DNA from: 40CM-4-69-5 sp036556905
GTDB taxonomy: Bacteria > Methylomirabilota > Methylomirabilia > Rokubacteriales > CSP1-6
Assembly: GCA_036556905.1 (NCBI GenBank)
Contig: DATBIM010000092.1
Coordinates: 1 to 64,000 of the forward strand
DNA: 64,000 nucleotides
Reading direction: 5' to 3'
Position numbers and translations under genes: made by a program. Numbering within the stretch: the first letter of the stretch is position 1; every line of letters starts with the position of its first letter. Shown here one piece after another: positions 42,380 through 50,370 of the stretch. The notes beneath the pieces were generated by a model. That model was not told where the DNA came from and searched no databases. It saw nothing but the letters and a program-made list of their open reading frames with translations.

Positions 42380-44725
42380 GTGAGTCCCAGTAGCTTCGCC
42401 GAGGAAGGCAAGGCAGCACCCGGCGCTCAGCCCGCCACCGACGTCGCGCTTCCATTGGGGGCGACGGTGACGATCGCTTTCAGCGATATCCGGGGCTTCA
42501 CCGAGTACACCGAGCAGCACGGCGACGAGGCGGCGTACCGGGTGCTCCAGCAGCACAATGGCGTGGTGCGCAACCAGGTGGATCTCTTCGGCGGTCACGT
42601 CGTGAAGACCCAGGGCGACAGCTTCATGGTCGCCTTCCCCACCGCCCGCTCGGCCATCCAGTGCGCGGTGGCAATCCAGCGGGCCCTGGCCTCGACCCAG
42701 ACCGAGCCGGGCACGCGCATCGCCCTGGGCATCGGGATCAACACCGGAGAGCCTATCCGCGAGGGCAGCGACTTCTTCGGGGGCCCGGTGAACCTGGCCG
42801 CACGTATCTGTGCGGCGGCCGGGCCGGGCCAGATCTTCGTGTCGGAGACGACCCGCTACGTGACGGGCCGCATCGAGGCCGTCGACTTCCTGGATCGCGG
42901 CCTGCGTGACCTCAAGGGATTCCAGGAACCGCAGCGCCTCTACGAGGTGCGCTGGGCGGGGGAGGTCCGCAGCGGGGCCGCCGCCGGCCCTGACCTGCGC
43001 GGCGAGATCACGGGACTCGCCGAGCGGTGCCGCAGCCTCGGCGCCGAGCTCGTGGAGGCGAGCCAGGTGCTACAAGCCGCGGGGGAGCTGCCCCCCGACA
43101 CGCTCGGACGCCAGCTGGCGGCGCTGCGGATCGCGTTCGGGGCGCTGAGCACCCGGGTGTTCCAGAGGGCGGCGCAGGCCGGGGTCAATATCACCCAATC
43201 CGCCGATCGCATTACCTCCCTGGCAGAGCTGGAGCCATTGCTGGAGGCCGTCACTCAGGCCGAGGCTGGGCGCGTAGCCGCCCGCGAACGTGCGGTGCCC
43301 GAGGACGACGGCGCCCGGCAGGCCGCCCTGGAAGCGGCCGTCCAGCGGGCCATCGCAGTGCTCAACCGCGTGCTGGGCGTCAGTCACCCCGACGACCCCG
43401 CCTTTCATCCCCTCCTCGAGTGCCAGGCCAAAGCCAGTGAGCTGCGGCTCAAGCTGTCCCGCGTCGCCGCGACGAACCGGGATTACTCTGCCCACCGGGT
43501 CGACGAGGCGACGAGGCCGTTTGCCGATCTGCTCGCGCTCGTCGACGGCCAGGAGGATGTCGACGACGAGCGCTGGATGGGACTCGAGGAGAGCGTGGGG
43601 CGCGTGTTCGGTCGGCAGCTGCTGATCGCTGCAAGTCGGGGCCGTCTTGCGCTGGCCGGGACGCGACGGGCCCGCTCGGAGGCGCCGGAGACGCCGGCGC
43701 CTCGTGCCGAGCGTCGCGAGGTGCCGGCCTCGGCCCGGGAGCCGGTGGCCCCACCGCCGCCCGCCGAGCCGCCCCGGGCCCAGCCGCCCCCCGAGTCGCG
43801 ATCGGACTCGCCCGCGGAGGTTTCGACGGGGCCATCGCTGCCGACGCTCGATGCCCGGGCGGCCGGAGTGGCATGGTGGAGCGCCGCCCACACAGGCTGG
43901 ACCGCCTGGAAGTCGTCGGGCATGGCCACAGCCCATGCCTTGCGGGCCGCGGTTGCCAAGCACCCCTATCTGTTGAGCGTACCGATCGCACGAAGCGGCG
44001 AGTACGACGAGGGGCGCCTGGCGGGTGCGTACTTTGTTCTGCTCAACCACGTAGAGAATGTCTCGCCGTCTTTTCTGCGCCACGCGGTCGATCAGGCCGT
44101 ACAGCAGACGGACGGCGGCGCCGATCCACAGACCCTGGGTGGTGCGCTGTACGACCTGCTGGTCACGAAGGGTCGACTGCGCCAGACCTATGCCGACTTC
44201 GTCCGAGACTCGATGGTGGCCGCCATCCCCATCCCCGGCGTCTGGGCGGACGCTGTCGTGACCGAGCACGAAGACTCGACGGTCATCACAACCCGGGTGA
44301 GCCGCGAGGTCGGTGACGCGGCCGAGCAGATGCGCGAGCTGAAGGAGGCCACCGAGCGGCTCGCCGAGCATCGCTTCACACTCACGCTAGCCCCTCTGAC
44401 CGCACGGTTTGTGTGCATCAGGCGGGGCGAGCTCCGGGAGGCTCGTGACATCGCCATCAAGCTGAGCGAGGGGGACGAGCCTTCGTCGGCGGCCTGGCTT
44501 CTGACGCTGCGATCCGACCAGCTCATGTCGGCCCCGCCCAAGCGATGTGGCCCGCAAGGGATATCCGTCGAGGGGTTCGGCAAGAACTACAGCGCGTTGT
44601 GGCTTGCCCTGTTCAACGCTGATCCCGAACGGGACAAGACGTATGAGCTCATCGTCTCCCTGAGTCCGCAGGGACAGCCGATGGCCGCGCCCCGGCGCTC
44701 GGTGTTCACCGGACGTCCGCGGTGA
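42380..44725 (+). CDS. Class III nucleotidyl cyclase fused to two undescribed domains
   Basis: A 781-residue protein starting at GTG 42380. Residues 28-195 are a class III cyclase with a complete active site: metal aspartates D36 (FSDIRGFTEYTE) and D80 (GDSFMVAF), purine lysine K76, D131 in DFFGG, and transition-state N138/R142 in VNLAARI. The K/D pair suggests ATP, thus cAMP. Residues 210-292 form a helical module ('LPPDTLGRQLAALRIAFGAL'). After a helical region, a Pro-rich linker (435-490) leads to a C-terminal domain (495-765: 'AAVAKHPYLLSVPIARSGEY', 'LAPLTARFVCIRRGEL'). The helical module and C-terminal domain recur in the next gene, whose GTG overlaps this gene's TGA. There is no transmembrane helix. 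Confidence 0.85.
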   Translation: MSPSSFAEEGKAAPGAQPATDVALPLGATVTIAFSDIRGFTEYTEQHGDEAAYRVLQQHNGVVRNQVDLFGGHVVKTQGDSFMVAFPTARSAIQCAVAIQRALASTQTEPGTRIALGIGINTGEPIREGSDFFGGPVNLAARICAAAGPGQIFVSETTRYVTGRIEAVDFLDRGLRDLKGFQEPQRLYEVRWAGEVRSGAAAGPDLRGEITGLAERCRSLGAELVEASQVLQAAGELPPDTLGRQLAALRIAFGALSTRVFQRAAQAGVNITQSADRITSLAELEPLLEAVTQAEAGRVAARERAVPEDDGARQAALEAAVQRAIAVLNRVLGVSHPDDPAFHPLLECQAKASELRLKLSRVAATNRDYSAHRVDEATRPFADLLALVDGQEDVDDERWMGLEESVGRVFGRQLLIAASRGRLALAGTRRARSEAPETPAPRAERREVPASAREPVAPPPPAEPPRAQPPPESRSDSPAEVSTGPSLPTLDARAAGVAWWSAAHTGWTAWKSSGMATAHALRAAVAKHPYLLSVPIARSGEYDEGRLAGAYFVLLNHVENVSPSFLRHAVDQAVQQTDGGADPQTLGGALYDLLVTKGRLRQTYADFVRDSMVAAIPIPGVWADAVVTEHEDSTVITTRVSREVGDAAEQMRELKEATERLAEHRFTLTLAPLTARFVCIRRGELREARDIAIKLSEGDEPSSAAWLLTLRSDQLMSAPPKRCGPQGISVEGFGKNYSALWLALFNADPERDKTYELIVSLSPQGQPMAAPRRSVFTGRPR

Positions 44726-46575
44726 AGCCAGAGAACGGCGCCCACAGCGAGCTGGTGCAGCGGCTCACCACCCTGACGGAGCGCGTGGGCCGGGTTAGCC
44801 TCACGCTCGCCGAGGCCGGACGCAACTTGATGGAGCGGCGGGCGCTGCCGCCTGACACGCTGGTCGACGAGATGGCCGCGGTTCATGCGGACTTCGCCGA
44901 CCTTCGGGATCGCGTGACGGCAGCGGCCGCCACGCTCGCGGCCGGGACTCCACCGCCTATTACCACGCTGCGGGAGCTCGAGGTGCTGGTGAACGTGCTG
45001 GTCGAGGGGGATGTGCGTCGAGCTCGACGCCAGCCTGCCGAGGAAGGACCCAGCGCGCCCGTGGAGCATGCTCCGCCCATCGCGGAGGCCAGGGGCAAGA
45101 GCGACGAGCAAGATAGCGCCATGGTCGTGGAGGGGGTGCGTCCGCGGAGCGGAGAGGACTCTCGGCGCAAGGCTCACGACGAGGCTCGCCGGAAGGCGGC
45201 GGAGGCGGAGGAAGCGTGGCGCCGCGCCGAAGCGGAGGCCAAGCGCCGGGCCGGGGAGGAGGCGCAACGCCGGGCGGCCGAGGACGCACGCCGTCGAGCC
45301 GAGGACGAGTCGCGGCGGAAGGCCGCGGAGGCTGAAGACGCGCGGCGTCGAGCCGAAGACGAATCGCGGCGGAACGCGGTCATCGCGGAGGAAGGGCGCC
45401 GCAAGGCGGCCGAGGCGGAGGCCAAGCGCCGAGCCGAGGAGGAAGCGCGGCAGGCCGCGGAGGCGGCGGCTCGGCGCAAGGCCGAAGCGGAGGCCCAGAC
45501 GCGGGCCGAGGAGGAAGCGCGACGCCGGGCCGAGGAGGTCGCGCGACAACAGGCGGCGGAGGCCGAGGCCAACCGCAAGGCGGCAGAGGCCAAGCGCAAG
45601 GCTGACCAGGAGGCGCAGCAGGAGGCACAAGAGCGAGCCGCCGAGGAAGCGCGGCGCCGGGCCGAGGAGGAGGCGCGGCGGAACGCCGAGGTGGCCGAGG
45701 TGGAGACCACCGAGCCGGTTGCTGCCGCCGAGGAGGAAACGGCCGATGCTGGCCTCGAGACCGCGCAGTGGTGGATTTCTGCGAGCGCCAACTGGTCGTC
45801 GATGCGTTCCAAGAAGATCGGTTTCCCGGCTGCCGTCAGCGATGTCCTCACCAAGTATCCCTACTTTCTCAGCGTGCCGATTCAGACCAGCGCCGACTAT
45901 GAGGACGGGATGTTGGCCTACGGCTACGGTATCCTGCTTGAGCACATCGAGCAGCGTGTCCCCAACTTCGTCTCGGACGCGCTGGCTCGGCTTCCGGCTC
46001 GACCCGGCGTGTCCCTCGGGCGACGCCTGTACGACTATCTGGCGCAGGCGCTCGGAGTCGGGTACGGCGACTTCATCAAAGCCGTCATGTTGGCCGCCTT
46101 GCCCAAGACCGTACCCTGGGCCACGGGCGGCATCGAGGATGGCGACACCACCACCACGGTCTTCCAGCGTCCGAGCGCGCGCATCGGCGATACCCACCAG
46201 AAGGCCGAGCGCTTCACTCAAGCCTACCAGCGCTTCGGAGAGCACCACTTCACGGCGGCCGTCGCTCCCCTCACGACGCGATTCTTCCGTGTCGAAGCCC
46301 TCGATGTGAAGGAGGCGCGGCATCTTGGACTTCGCATCAGCGAGAAAGGCGTGCCGTCCGATCAGGCCTGGGTGGTCTCGGTCGCGGGCCGCGGGGGGGC
46401 CCCTCAGGCGCGGCGCCACGTGCCGCAGGGCACGGTCATCAATGGGCTCGGTCGGGAGTGTACTTCGGTGTGGGTGGGGTTGTTCAACGGCGACGCCGAG
46501 AACGAAAAGCGCTACGACGTCACGGTCGAGGTGACCCGGCGGCAGCCGGGAACCGCGGGCTTCCGGAAGCGCTAG
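44722..46575 (+). CDS. Long coiled-coil partner of the cyclase, sharing its two undescribed domains
   Basis: A 617-residue protein starting at GTG 44722 (GTGA overlap with the cyclase stop). Residues 10-97 repeat the cyclase's helical module (LPPDTLVDEMAAVHADFADL). Residues about 145-325 are a charged Ala/Glu/Arg coiled coil of DARRRAEDESRRKAAEAE-type repeats. Residues 345-605 repeat the cyclase's C-terminal domain: 'VLTKYPYFLSVPIQTS', 'LGRRLYDYLAQAL', 'VAPLTTRFFRVEALDVKEAR' and 'SVWVGLFNGDAENEKRYDV'. So the pair shares both ends and differs in the middle: catalytic domain versus rod. No family name is known to me. A cytoplasmic hetero-oligomer is the simplest inference. Confidence 0.82.
   Translation: MKPENGAHSELVQRLTTLTERVGRVSLTLAEAGRNLMERRALPPDTLVDEMAAVHADFADLRDRVTAAAATLAAGTPPPITTLRELEVLVNVLVEGDVRRARRQPAEEGPSAPVEHAPPIAEARGKSDEQDSAMVVEGVRPRSGEDSRRKAHDEARRKAAEAEEAWRRAEAEAKRRAGEEAQRRAAEDARRRAEDESRRKAAEAEDARRRAEDESRRNAVIAEEGRRKAAEAEAKRRAEEEARQAAEAAARRKAEAEAQTRAEEEARRRAEEVARQQAAEAEANRKAAEAKRKADQEAQQEAQERAAEEARRRAEEEARRNAEVAEVETTEPVAAAEEETADAGLETAQWWISASANWSSMRSKKIGFPAAVSDVLTKYPYFLSVPIQTSADYEDGMLAYGYGILLEHIEQRVPNFVSDALARLPARPGVSLGRRLYDYLAQALGVGYGDFIKAVMLAALPKTVPWATGGIEDGDTTTTVFQRPSARIGDTHQKAERFTQAYQRFGEHHFTAAVAPLTTRFFRVEALDVKEARHLGLRISEKGVPSDQAWVVSVAGRGGAPQARRHVPQGTVINGLGRECTSVWVGLFNGDAENEKRYDVTVEVTRRQPGTAGFRKR
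45000..45180 (+). other. Linker-encoding segment of the coiled-coil gene
   Basis: Codes for the roughly 50-residue charged linker (VRRARRQPAEEGPSAP...) between the shared helical module and the coiled coil. It has no separate function visible and is listed only to mark the domain boundary near residue 97-145 of the 44722-46575 protein. Confidence 0.4.
45283..45390 (+). repeat. 54-base tandem repeat inside the coiled-coil gene
   Basis: Two consecutive 54-base units encode DARRRAEDESRRKAAEAE and DARRRAEDESRRNAVIAE with near-identical DNA (CGTCGAGCCGAGGACGAGTC versus CGTCGAGCCGAAGACGAATC). More diverged copies extend through about 45170-45700. In-frame length change by slippage is expected, which would lengthen or shorten the rod. 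Confidence 0.8.
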
Positions 46576-46581
46576 CTCCGC

Positions 46582-46968
46582 TCAGCTGGGCTTGGGCGTA
46601 GGCGAGCCCGTCGGGGCGGGGGCGGCCGCGGAGGCCTTGGGGTCTCGCTCGAAGGGACTCCGGCGTACACCGAGCTTCTGAGCGATCTGGTTGATCGGCT
46701 GAACCGAGTCCATGAGCCGGTTCAGGACGACCGCCACCTCGTCCCGGTCCGTACGCAGGCGGTCGTGCTCTCGGCGTAGCTCGTCGAGCTCCCGGCGGAG
46801 ATCAGCAACTTCCTTGCGCAGCTTCTCGGACTCCCGTTCGAGCTCCACCACGCGGGCTGCTGCCGTATCACCGTGCAACAGCGGGGGCAGATGGGGGAGG
46901 AGCCGTAACCCCTCCTGCACCCAGTGCGCCACCTTCTCACGTGTCTCGGCGGCTGGCATCCCGTCCAT
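46582..46968 (-). CDS. Small coiled-coil protein
   Basis: A 128-residue protein starting at ATG 46968 with GGAGG upstream. A short amphipathic N-terminus (REKVAHWVQEGLRLLPHLPP) leads into a heptad-repeat coiled coil of about 50 residues (VELERESEKLRKEVADLRRE, DRLRTDRDEVAVVLNRL). The Pro/Ala-rich tail ends PTPKPS. The plan, and phrases such as 'HWV' then 'LExExExLRKEV', resemble the coiled-coil part of the gene at 52466-53257. It converges on the cyclase pair with a 6-base gap. No function is known. Confidence 0.75.
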   Translation of the reverse strand: MDGMPAAETREKVAHWVQEGLRLLPHLPPLLHGDTAAARVVELERESEKLRKEVADLRRELDELRREHDRLRTDRDEVAVVLNRLMDSVQPINQIAQKLGVRRSPFERDPKASAAAPAPTGSPTPKPS

Positions 46969-47102
46969 GTCGGTCGTCCTCCGGCATGGGCATCCGTCAC
47001 GCCCAATGAGTCGAGGATTGCTGACTTTTTAGCAGCCTAGCATGCGGCTCCGAGCACCACGGCGCAATATTTTGGCGCTCTGCCACGGGGTCCCGCCCGA
47101 GC

Positions 47103-47831
47103 TCAGGGAACGCCTAGCCGTCCCAGTCCCGGCAGCTTCAGCGCCGGGTCCTTCACGTCCAGACCGAAGGTAAGACCGAGTGCATTGACCTCCAGGCCCT
47201 CCTCCCAACCGACCAAGATGCCGGCCAGGCCCAGGAGCGACACCTGCACGCCCAGGCCGCTGGGGGTGGGGGCCAGGAGCTCTCCGCCGGGGAGGAAGTC
47301 CTTGCCGATCGCGGTGGGCGGTAGCTCGAGGCGCAACTCTGGCACCGCGCGGCCGATGTACGCGACGAAGGTGTTGCTATTGGGGCCGGGCCAGGTCCGG
47401 TAGCTTTCCCGGTAAGGGTAGCTGGCGATGGCCGCCTCGATCCGGGCAATCAGGGCATCCACGTCGTCGCCGCGGCGGTCGACGAGCAGTATCGGACGGC
47501 TGCCGAACCAATAGTTGTCCGGACCGGTGCGGTTGACCCGAATGGCCGGCACGCCCCGCTCGACGCCCCAGCCGATGACCTCGTAGCGAGTGTAGGCCGC
47601 TGCCCCGCGGGGCTTCAGGGCGATCCAGCTGTGAACGGCGACTGCCGCGCGCCACCCGACGGCGCGCGCGGCGTATACCTGCACCACTGCTTCCCGGGTG
47701 CTCACCGGCGAGGGGGCAAGTCCGCTCGCATCCCGCCGTGCCTGGCGCCAGTCGCCGCGCTCCAGGACGGCGCAGCCGGTGAGCGAGGTCAGGGCCAGCA
47801 GGGCCGGCCCCGTCAATCTCCAGGTGCGCAT
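47103..47831 (-). CDS. DUF3750-like lipoprotein
   Basis: A 242-residue protein with a lipoprotein signal (LLALTSLTGCAVL, Cys at residue 20). 'AVAVHSWIALKPRGAAAYTR', 'WPGPNSNTFVAYIGRAVPEL' and 'LPPTAIGKDFLPGG' match the DUF3750 family, seen in many Gram-negatives and resembling a papain-like/NlpC fold through 'GPNSNTF'. The glycine-rich C-terminus (LLGLAGILVGWEEGLEVNAL) is as in the family. It is probably anchored to the outer membrane. It is divergent from the BrkB gene with 86 bases between. Confidence 0.82.
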   Translation of the reverse strand: MRTWRLTGPALLALTSLTGCAVLERGDWRQARRDASGLAPSPVSTREAVVQVYAARAVGWRAAVAVHSWIALKPRGAAAYTRYEVIGWGVERGVPAIRVNRTGPDNYWFGSRPILLVDRRGDDVDALIARIEAAIASYPYRESYRTWPGPNSNTFVAYIGRAVPELRLELPPTAIGKDFLPGGELLAPTPSGLGVQVSLLGLAGILVGWEEGLEVNALGLTFGLDVKDPALKLPGLGRLGVP

Positions 47832-47917
47832 CGTCGCGCGCTACGATACAGCAGTTGCCGAGACCCGGCCCGGCGATTCGGCTCCGCCGCGCCGCCGGGC
47901 GAAGGAGGGCGTCCCCC

Positions 47918-48790
47918 ATGCGCGGCTTCGCCAGCGACGTCCGCGTGGCTTGCCATCGGTTCGGCCTGGACCAGGGGTTCGTGCTGGCCTCGGCGCTCTC
48001 GTTCGCGTTCCTTTGCTGCCTGGCCCCGCTGGCCCTGATCCTCTTCTCGGTCGCCGGCTTCCTGCTCGAGTCCGAGGATATCGCCGAATACATCCTTGAG
48101 ACGGCCTCCCTGTTCATGCCGGCCTACGGAGACGAGCTGACGGAGTTCCTCAAGCTACTCATGCAGGAACGGACGGTCACCGGGCTCGTCGGCGGCGTCA
48201 GCATGGCCATCACCGTGAGCCGCCTCTTCGCGCTCACCCGCACCGTGGTGAACCGGGCCTTCCGCGTCGCGGTCCACCGCGGTCTGATCCGGGGATTCCT
48301 CTTCGATCTCTTCGCCGTCATCGTCGTCGGCTCGCTGATGGTGGGCTACACGGTAGCCGTCGTCATCCTGGCTGCCCTGGGTGACTTCGTGCGACTGACC
48401 CCCGTGCCGCTGCCCGATCTTCCGTTGAGGTGGATTGTCTCGGTGGCTCTCGTGTACCTGGTGGGTGGCGGGCTGTTGTTCTTCGTGTACCGAGCCTTCC
48501 CCAATACCTGGGTGCCGGTACGGGCGGCGGCGACGGCCACGGTGGCGGTCGCCGTGCTCTGGGCGGTGGCCGGCCGGGCCTTCGGCGCCTACATCGCCTT
48601 GTTCGGATTCTACGGCAAGCTCTATGGCTCCTTCGGTATCGGCGTAGCGGTGCTCATATGGATTTACTACTCGACGACGATCTTCATCTTCGGCGCCGAG
48701 CTGGCGGCGGCGGTGGCCGAGCGGATGGGGGCGACGCCGCCCTCGCCCGCTTCCGCCCCGGCACCGACCGAAGCGTGGGTGCCACGGTGA
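47918..48790 (+). CDS. YihY/BrkB family inner-membrane protein
   Basis: A 290-residue polytopic membrane protein with about six helices. The first is 'VLASALSFAFLCCLAPLALI', matching the family's 'AxxLSfytllSLaPlll'. The last part is 'YGSFGIGVAVLIWIYYSTTI' and 'FIFGAELAAAVAER', the family's 'xxGxxGavlvlLlWlYxsaxilLlGAElna'. GAAGGAGG precedes ATG 47918. Function is not established for the family, despite old RNase BN annotations. Its stop overlaps the next GTG, so the two genes are coupled. Confidence 0.9.
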   Translation: MRGFASDVRVACHRFGLDQGFVLASALSFAFLCCLAPLALILFSVAGFLLESEDIAEYILETASLFMPAYGDELTEFLKLLMQERTVTGLVGGVSMAITVSRLFALTRTVVNRAFRVAVHRGLIRGFLFDLFAVIVVGSLMVGYTVAVVILAALGDFVRLTPVPLPDLPLRWIVSVALVYLVGGGLLFFVYRAFPNTWVPVRAAATATVAVAVLWAVAGRAFGAYIALFGFYGKLYGSFGIGVAVLIWIYYSTTIFIFGAELAAAVAERMGATPPSPASAPAPTEAWVPR

Positions 48791-49656
48791 CGCCCGCCCT
48801 GGAGGCCGCCACACTGACGGACCTGCGCGAGCGCCACTTTCGGCAGCGACCCGCGCTGCGGGTACGAGGTCCGCGGAGCGCCGTGGCCTTCGTTGCCGAC
48901 GTGGGTTTCTGCTCGACCTTCTACCGTTTTCCCGAGGGAGTGGCGTGTCTCTGGGAGGCGGTGGTGGGCCGCGCGCGGCCGCGCTGGCCCCGCCGCTCCC
49001 ATCATGACGTCGGGGTCGGCCTGACCTGGGACCTCAAGGATCGGCTGCCCGCGGCCCGGCACGTCTACTATGGCAAGCTCCTCAAGGCGCGTCCCCTGCT
49101 CGTGGCCCTCGACCTCTTTCCGGCGTTTTACGCGCTGGTCCGAGGCCGTCAGCGCGCTCCGGACTACCGCGCGGAGTACGCCGCCGGCCATCTGAGCCTG
49201 ACCGCTCGCCGCCTGATGGACGTCCTCATCACCGAGCATCCGCTGTTCACCCGGGAGCTGCGGGCCAACGCCTTCATGTTGGAACCGGCCAAGACCCGCG
49301 AGTTCGAACGGGCCATGGCCGAATTGCAGCAGGGCCTGTGGGTCGTCAAGACCGCGGAGCGCTACGAGCCGACGTTCTCCTACCGCTGGGATTTGCTCGA
49401 GGCCTGGTTGCCGGACGAGGTGGACAGCGGCCGGAGATTGCGTCGCCAGGCGGCTCTCGACCAACTGCTCGAGCGCTACTTGCGGGGCGCGGTTTTCAGC
49501 CGCTTACCCCATCTGGCTCGCCTCTTTGGCGTGCGCCCGGAGGAGGTCGTGGGGGCCGTGCGCCGTCTGGTCGGGGCGGGGACGCTGCTCGACGCCGGCC
49601 GGGTGCAGGGCTGGCCCGGACGGTGGGTGGTCCACCGGATGGTGAATGCCCGCTGA
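48787..49656 (+). CDS. AlkZ-related protein, translationally coupled to the BrkB gene
   Basis: A 289-residue protein starting at GTG 48787, which overlaps the previous TGA. 'FVADVGFCSTFYRFPEGVAC', 'LWEAVVGRARPRWPRRSHHD', 'VGLTWDLKDRLPAARHVYYG' and 'LLEAWLPDEV' match proteins annotated as AlkZ-related, which share the winged-helix scaffold of the YcaQ/AlkZ DNA glycosylases but not the QxQ catalytic motif. I see no QxQ here. It is soluble and might bind DNA. Coupling to a membrane protein gene is unusual. Confidence 0.7.
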   Translation: MTPALEAATLTDLRERHFRQRPALRVRGPRSAVAFVADVGFCSTFYRFPEGVACLWEAVVGRARPRWPRRSHHDVGVGLTWDLKDRLPAARHVYYGKLLKARPLLVALDLFPAFYALVRGRQRAPDYRAEYAAGHLSLTARRLMDVLITEHPLFTRELRANAFMLEPAKTREFERAMAELQQGLWVVKTAERYEPTFSYRWDLLEAWLPDEVDSGRRLRRQAALDQLLERYLRGAVFSRLPHLARLFGVRPEEVVGAVRRLVGAGTLLDAGRVQGWPGRWVVHRMVNAR

Positions 49657-49661
49657 GCCCC

Positions 49662-49805
49662 TCAGGGGTCGCTACAGTCTCTGAGGCTGCCGCACTTGTG
49701 GCACACGATCTTGCACTTCTGCTCTTCCATCCTCTCCCCGCACCGCTCGCAGAAGTGCAGCCACTCGATCCGGCCGCCACCCCGGTCGATGGCACGATCG
49801 TCCAT
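49662..49805 (-). CDS. 47-residue zinc-ribbon protein
   Basis: ATG 49805 to TGA 49662 encodes MDDRAIDRGGGRIEWLHFCE followed by RCGERMEEQKCKIVCHKCGS and LRDCSDP. There are three regular C-x2-C or C-x-x-C style pairs (C19/C22, C31/C35/C38 and C44), enough for one zinc site with spare cysteines. The compact 'CERCGxxMEExxCxxVCxxCG' layout is that of rubredoxin-like zinc ribbons. It lies in the narrow gap between two rightward genes and overlaps neither. It is too short for most gene callers. No function is assigned; RNA or protein binding is possible. Confidence 0.75.
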   Translation of the reverse strand: MDDRAIDRGGGRIEWLHFCERCGERMEEQKCKIVCHKCGSLRDCSDP

Positions 49806-49872
49806 CGCCACGAGCCTCGCACCGACCGTGGGCAGAAGTCAACGAGGTCAGGATGCCGTACACTGGTACTCG

Positions 49873-50370
49873 ATGCCGGAAGCTTGGGACGACCCCGAGT
49901 GGCTTCGCCACGTCTTCGAGGAGACGCGGGTGATCCGGCGCCCCCTCACCGGGATCATCGCGGGCTACCACACGTTGCCCTACATCCTGGTGGGGGCCGA
50001 ACGAGAGCAGCCGGGGAAATCCGTGGAGGTCCGGGGCCGGATCCGGGTCTCACCCCGCATGGTGATCACCCCGGGCCGGGACGGTCCCACCTACGGCGAG
50101 CTGTTCGGGGAGCGCGAACTGATGCACCACACGTTGCTGGCTCGCGTCTTCACCTTCCGCTACGCTCCCCGCCTCATGCTGGAGAGCGAGGACCTCCAGA
50201 TCCGGCGGCACACGCGGGGTCCGGAGGACCACCTGCATCGGGTGCTCGAGGAACTGGCCCAGCGCGAAATCATCAACACCGGGGTGATCGTCACTCCCGA
50301 CGCGCACTTCTACCCGGTGTCGATCGACCGGTTCATCCGCGAGATTCTGGATCAGGAGTTCAAGGACTGA
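49873..50370 (+). CDS. Hypothetical protein, 165 residues
   Basis: No named family recognised. ATG 49873 (MPEAWDDPEWLRHVFEETRV) has no clear ribosome site. 'IIAGYHTLPYILVGAEREQP', 'IRVSPRMVITPGRDGPTYGE' and 'ARVFTFRYAPRLMLESEDLQ' suggest a soluble beta-rich protein. The helical end (DRFIREILDQEFKD) is typical of small cytoplasmic proteins. Conserved-looking text and clean composition support a real gene. Its last 11 bases overlap the end of the convergent CoA transferase gene. Confidence 0.65.
   Translation: MPEAWDDPEWLRHVFEETRVIRRPLTGIIAGYHTLPYILVGAEREQPGKSVEVRGRIRVSPRMVITPGRDGPTYGELFGERELMHHTLLARVFTFRYAPRLMLESEDLQIRRHTRGPEDHLHRVLEELAQREIINTGVIVTPDAHFYPVSIDRFIREILDQEFKD

Noticed and set aside
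45170..45700. Possible CRISPR or satellite array
   Set aside because: The repeats are in frame, coding (Ala/Glu/Arg coil), without spacers and degenerate.
44587..46419. Minus-strand Leu/Gly-rich frame opposite the coiled-coil gene
   Set aside because: It arises from the GCC/GAG/CGG repeats read backwards. The plus-strand frame has the conserved flanking domains and the GTGA overlap.
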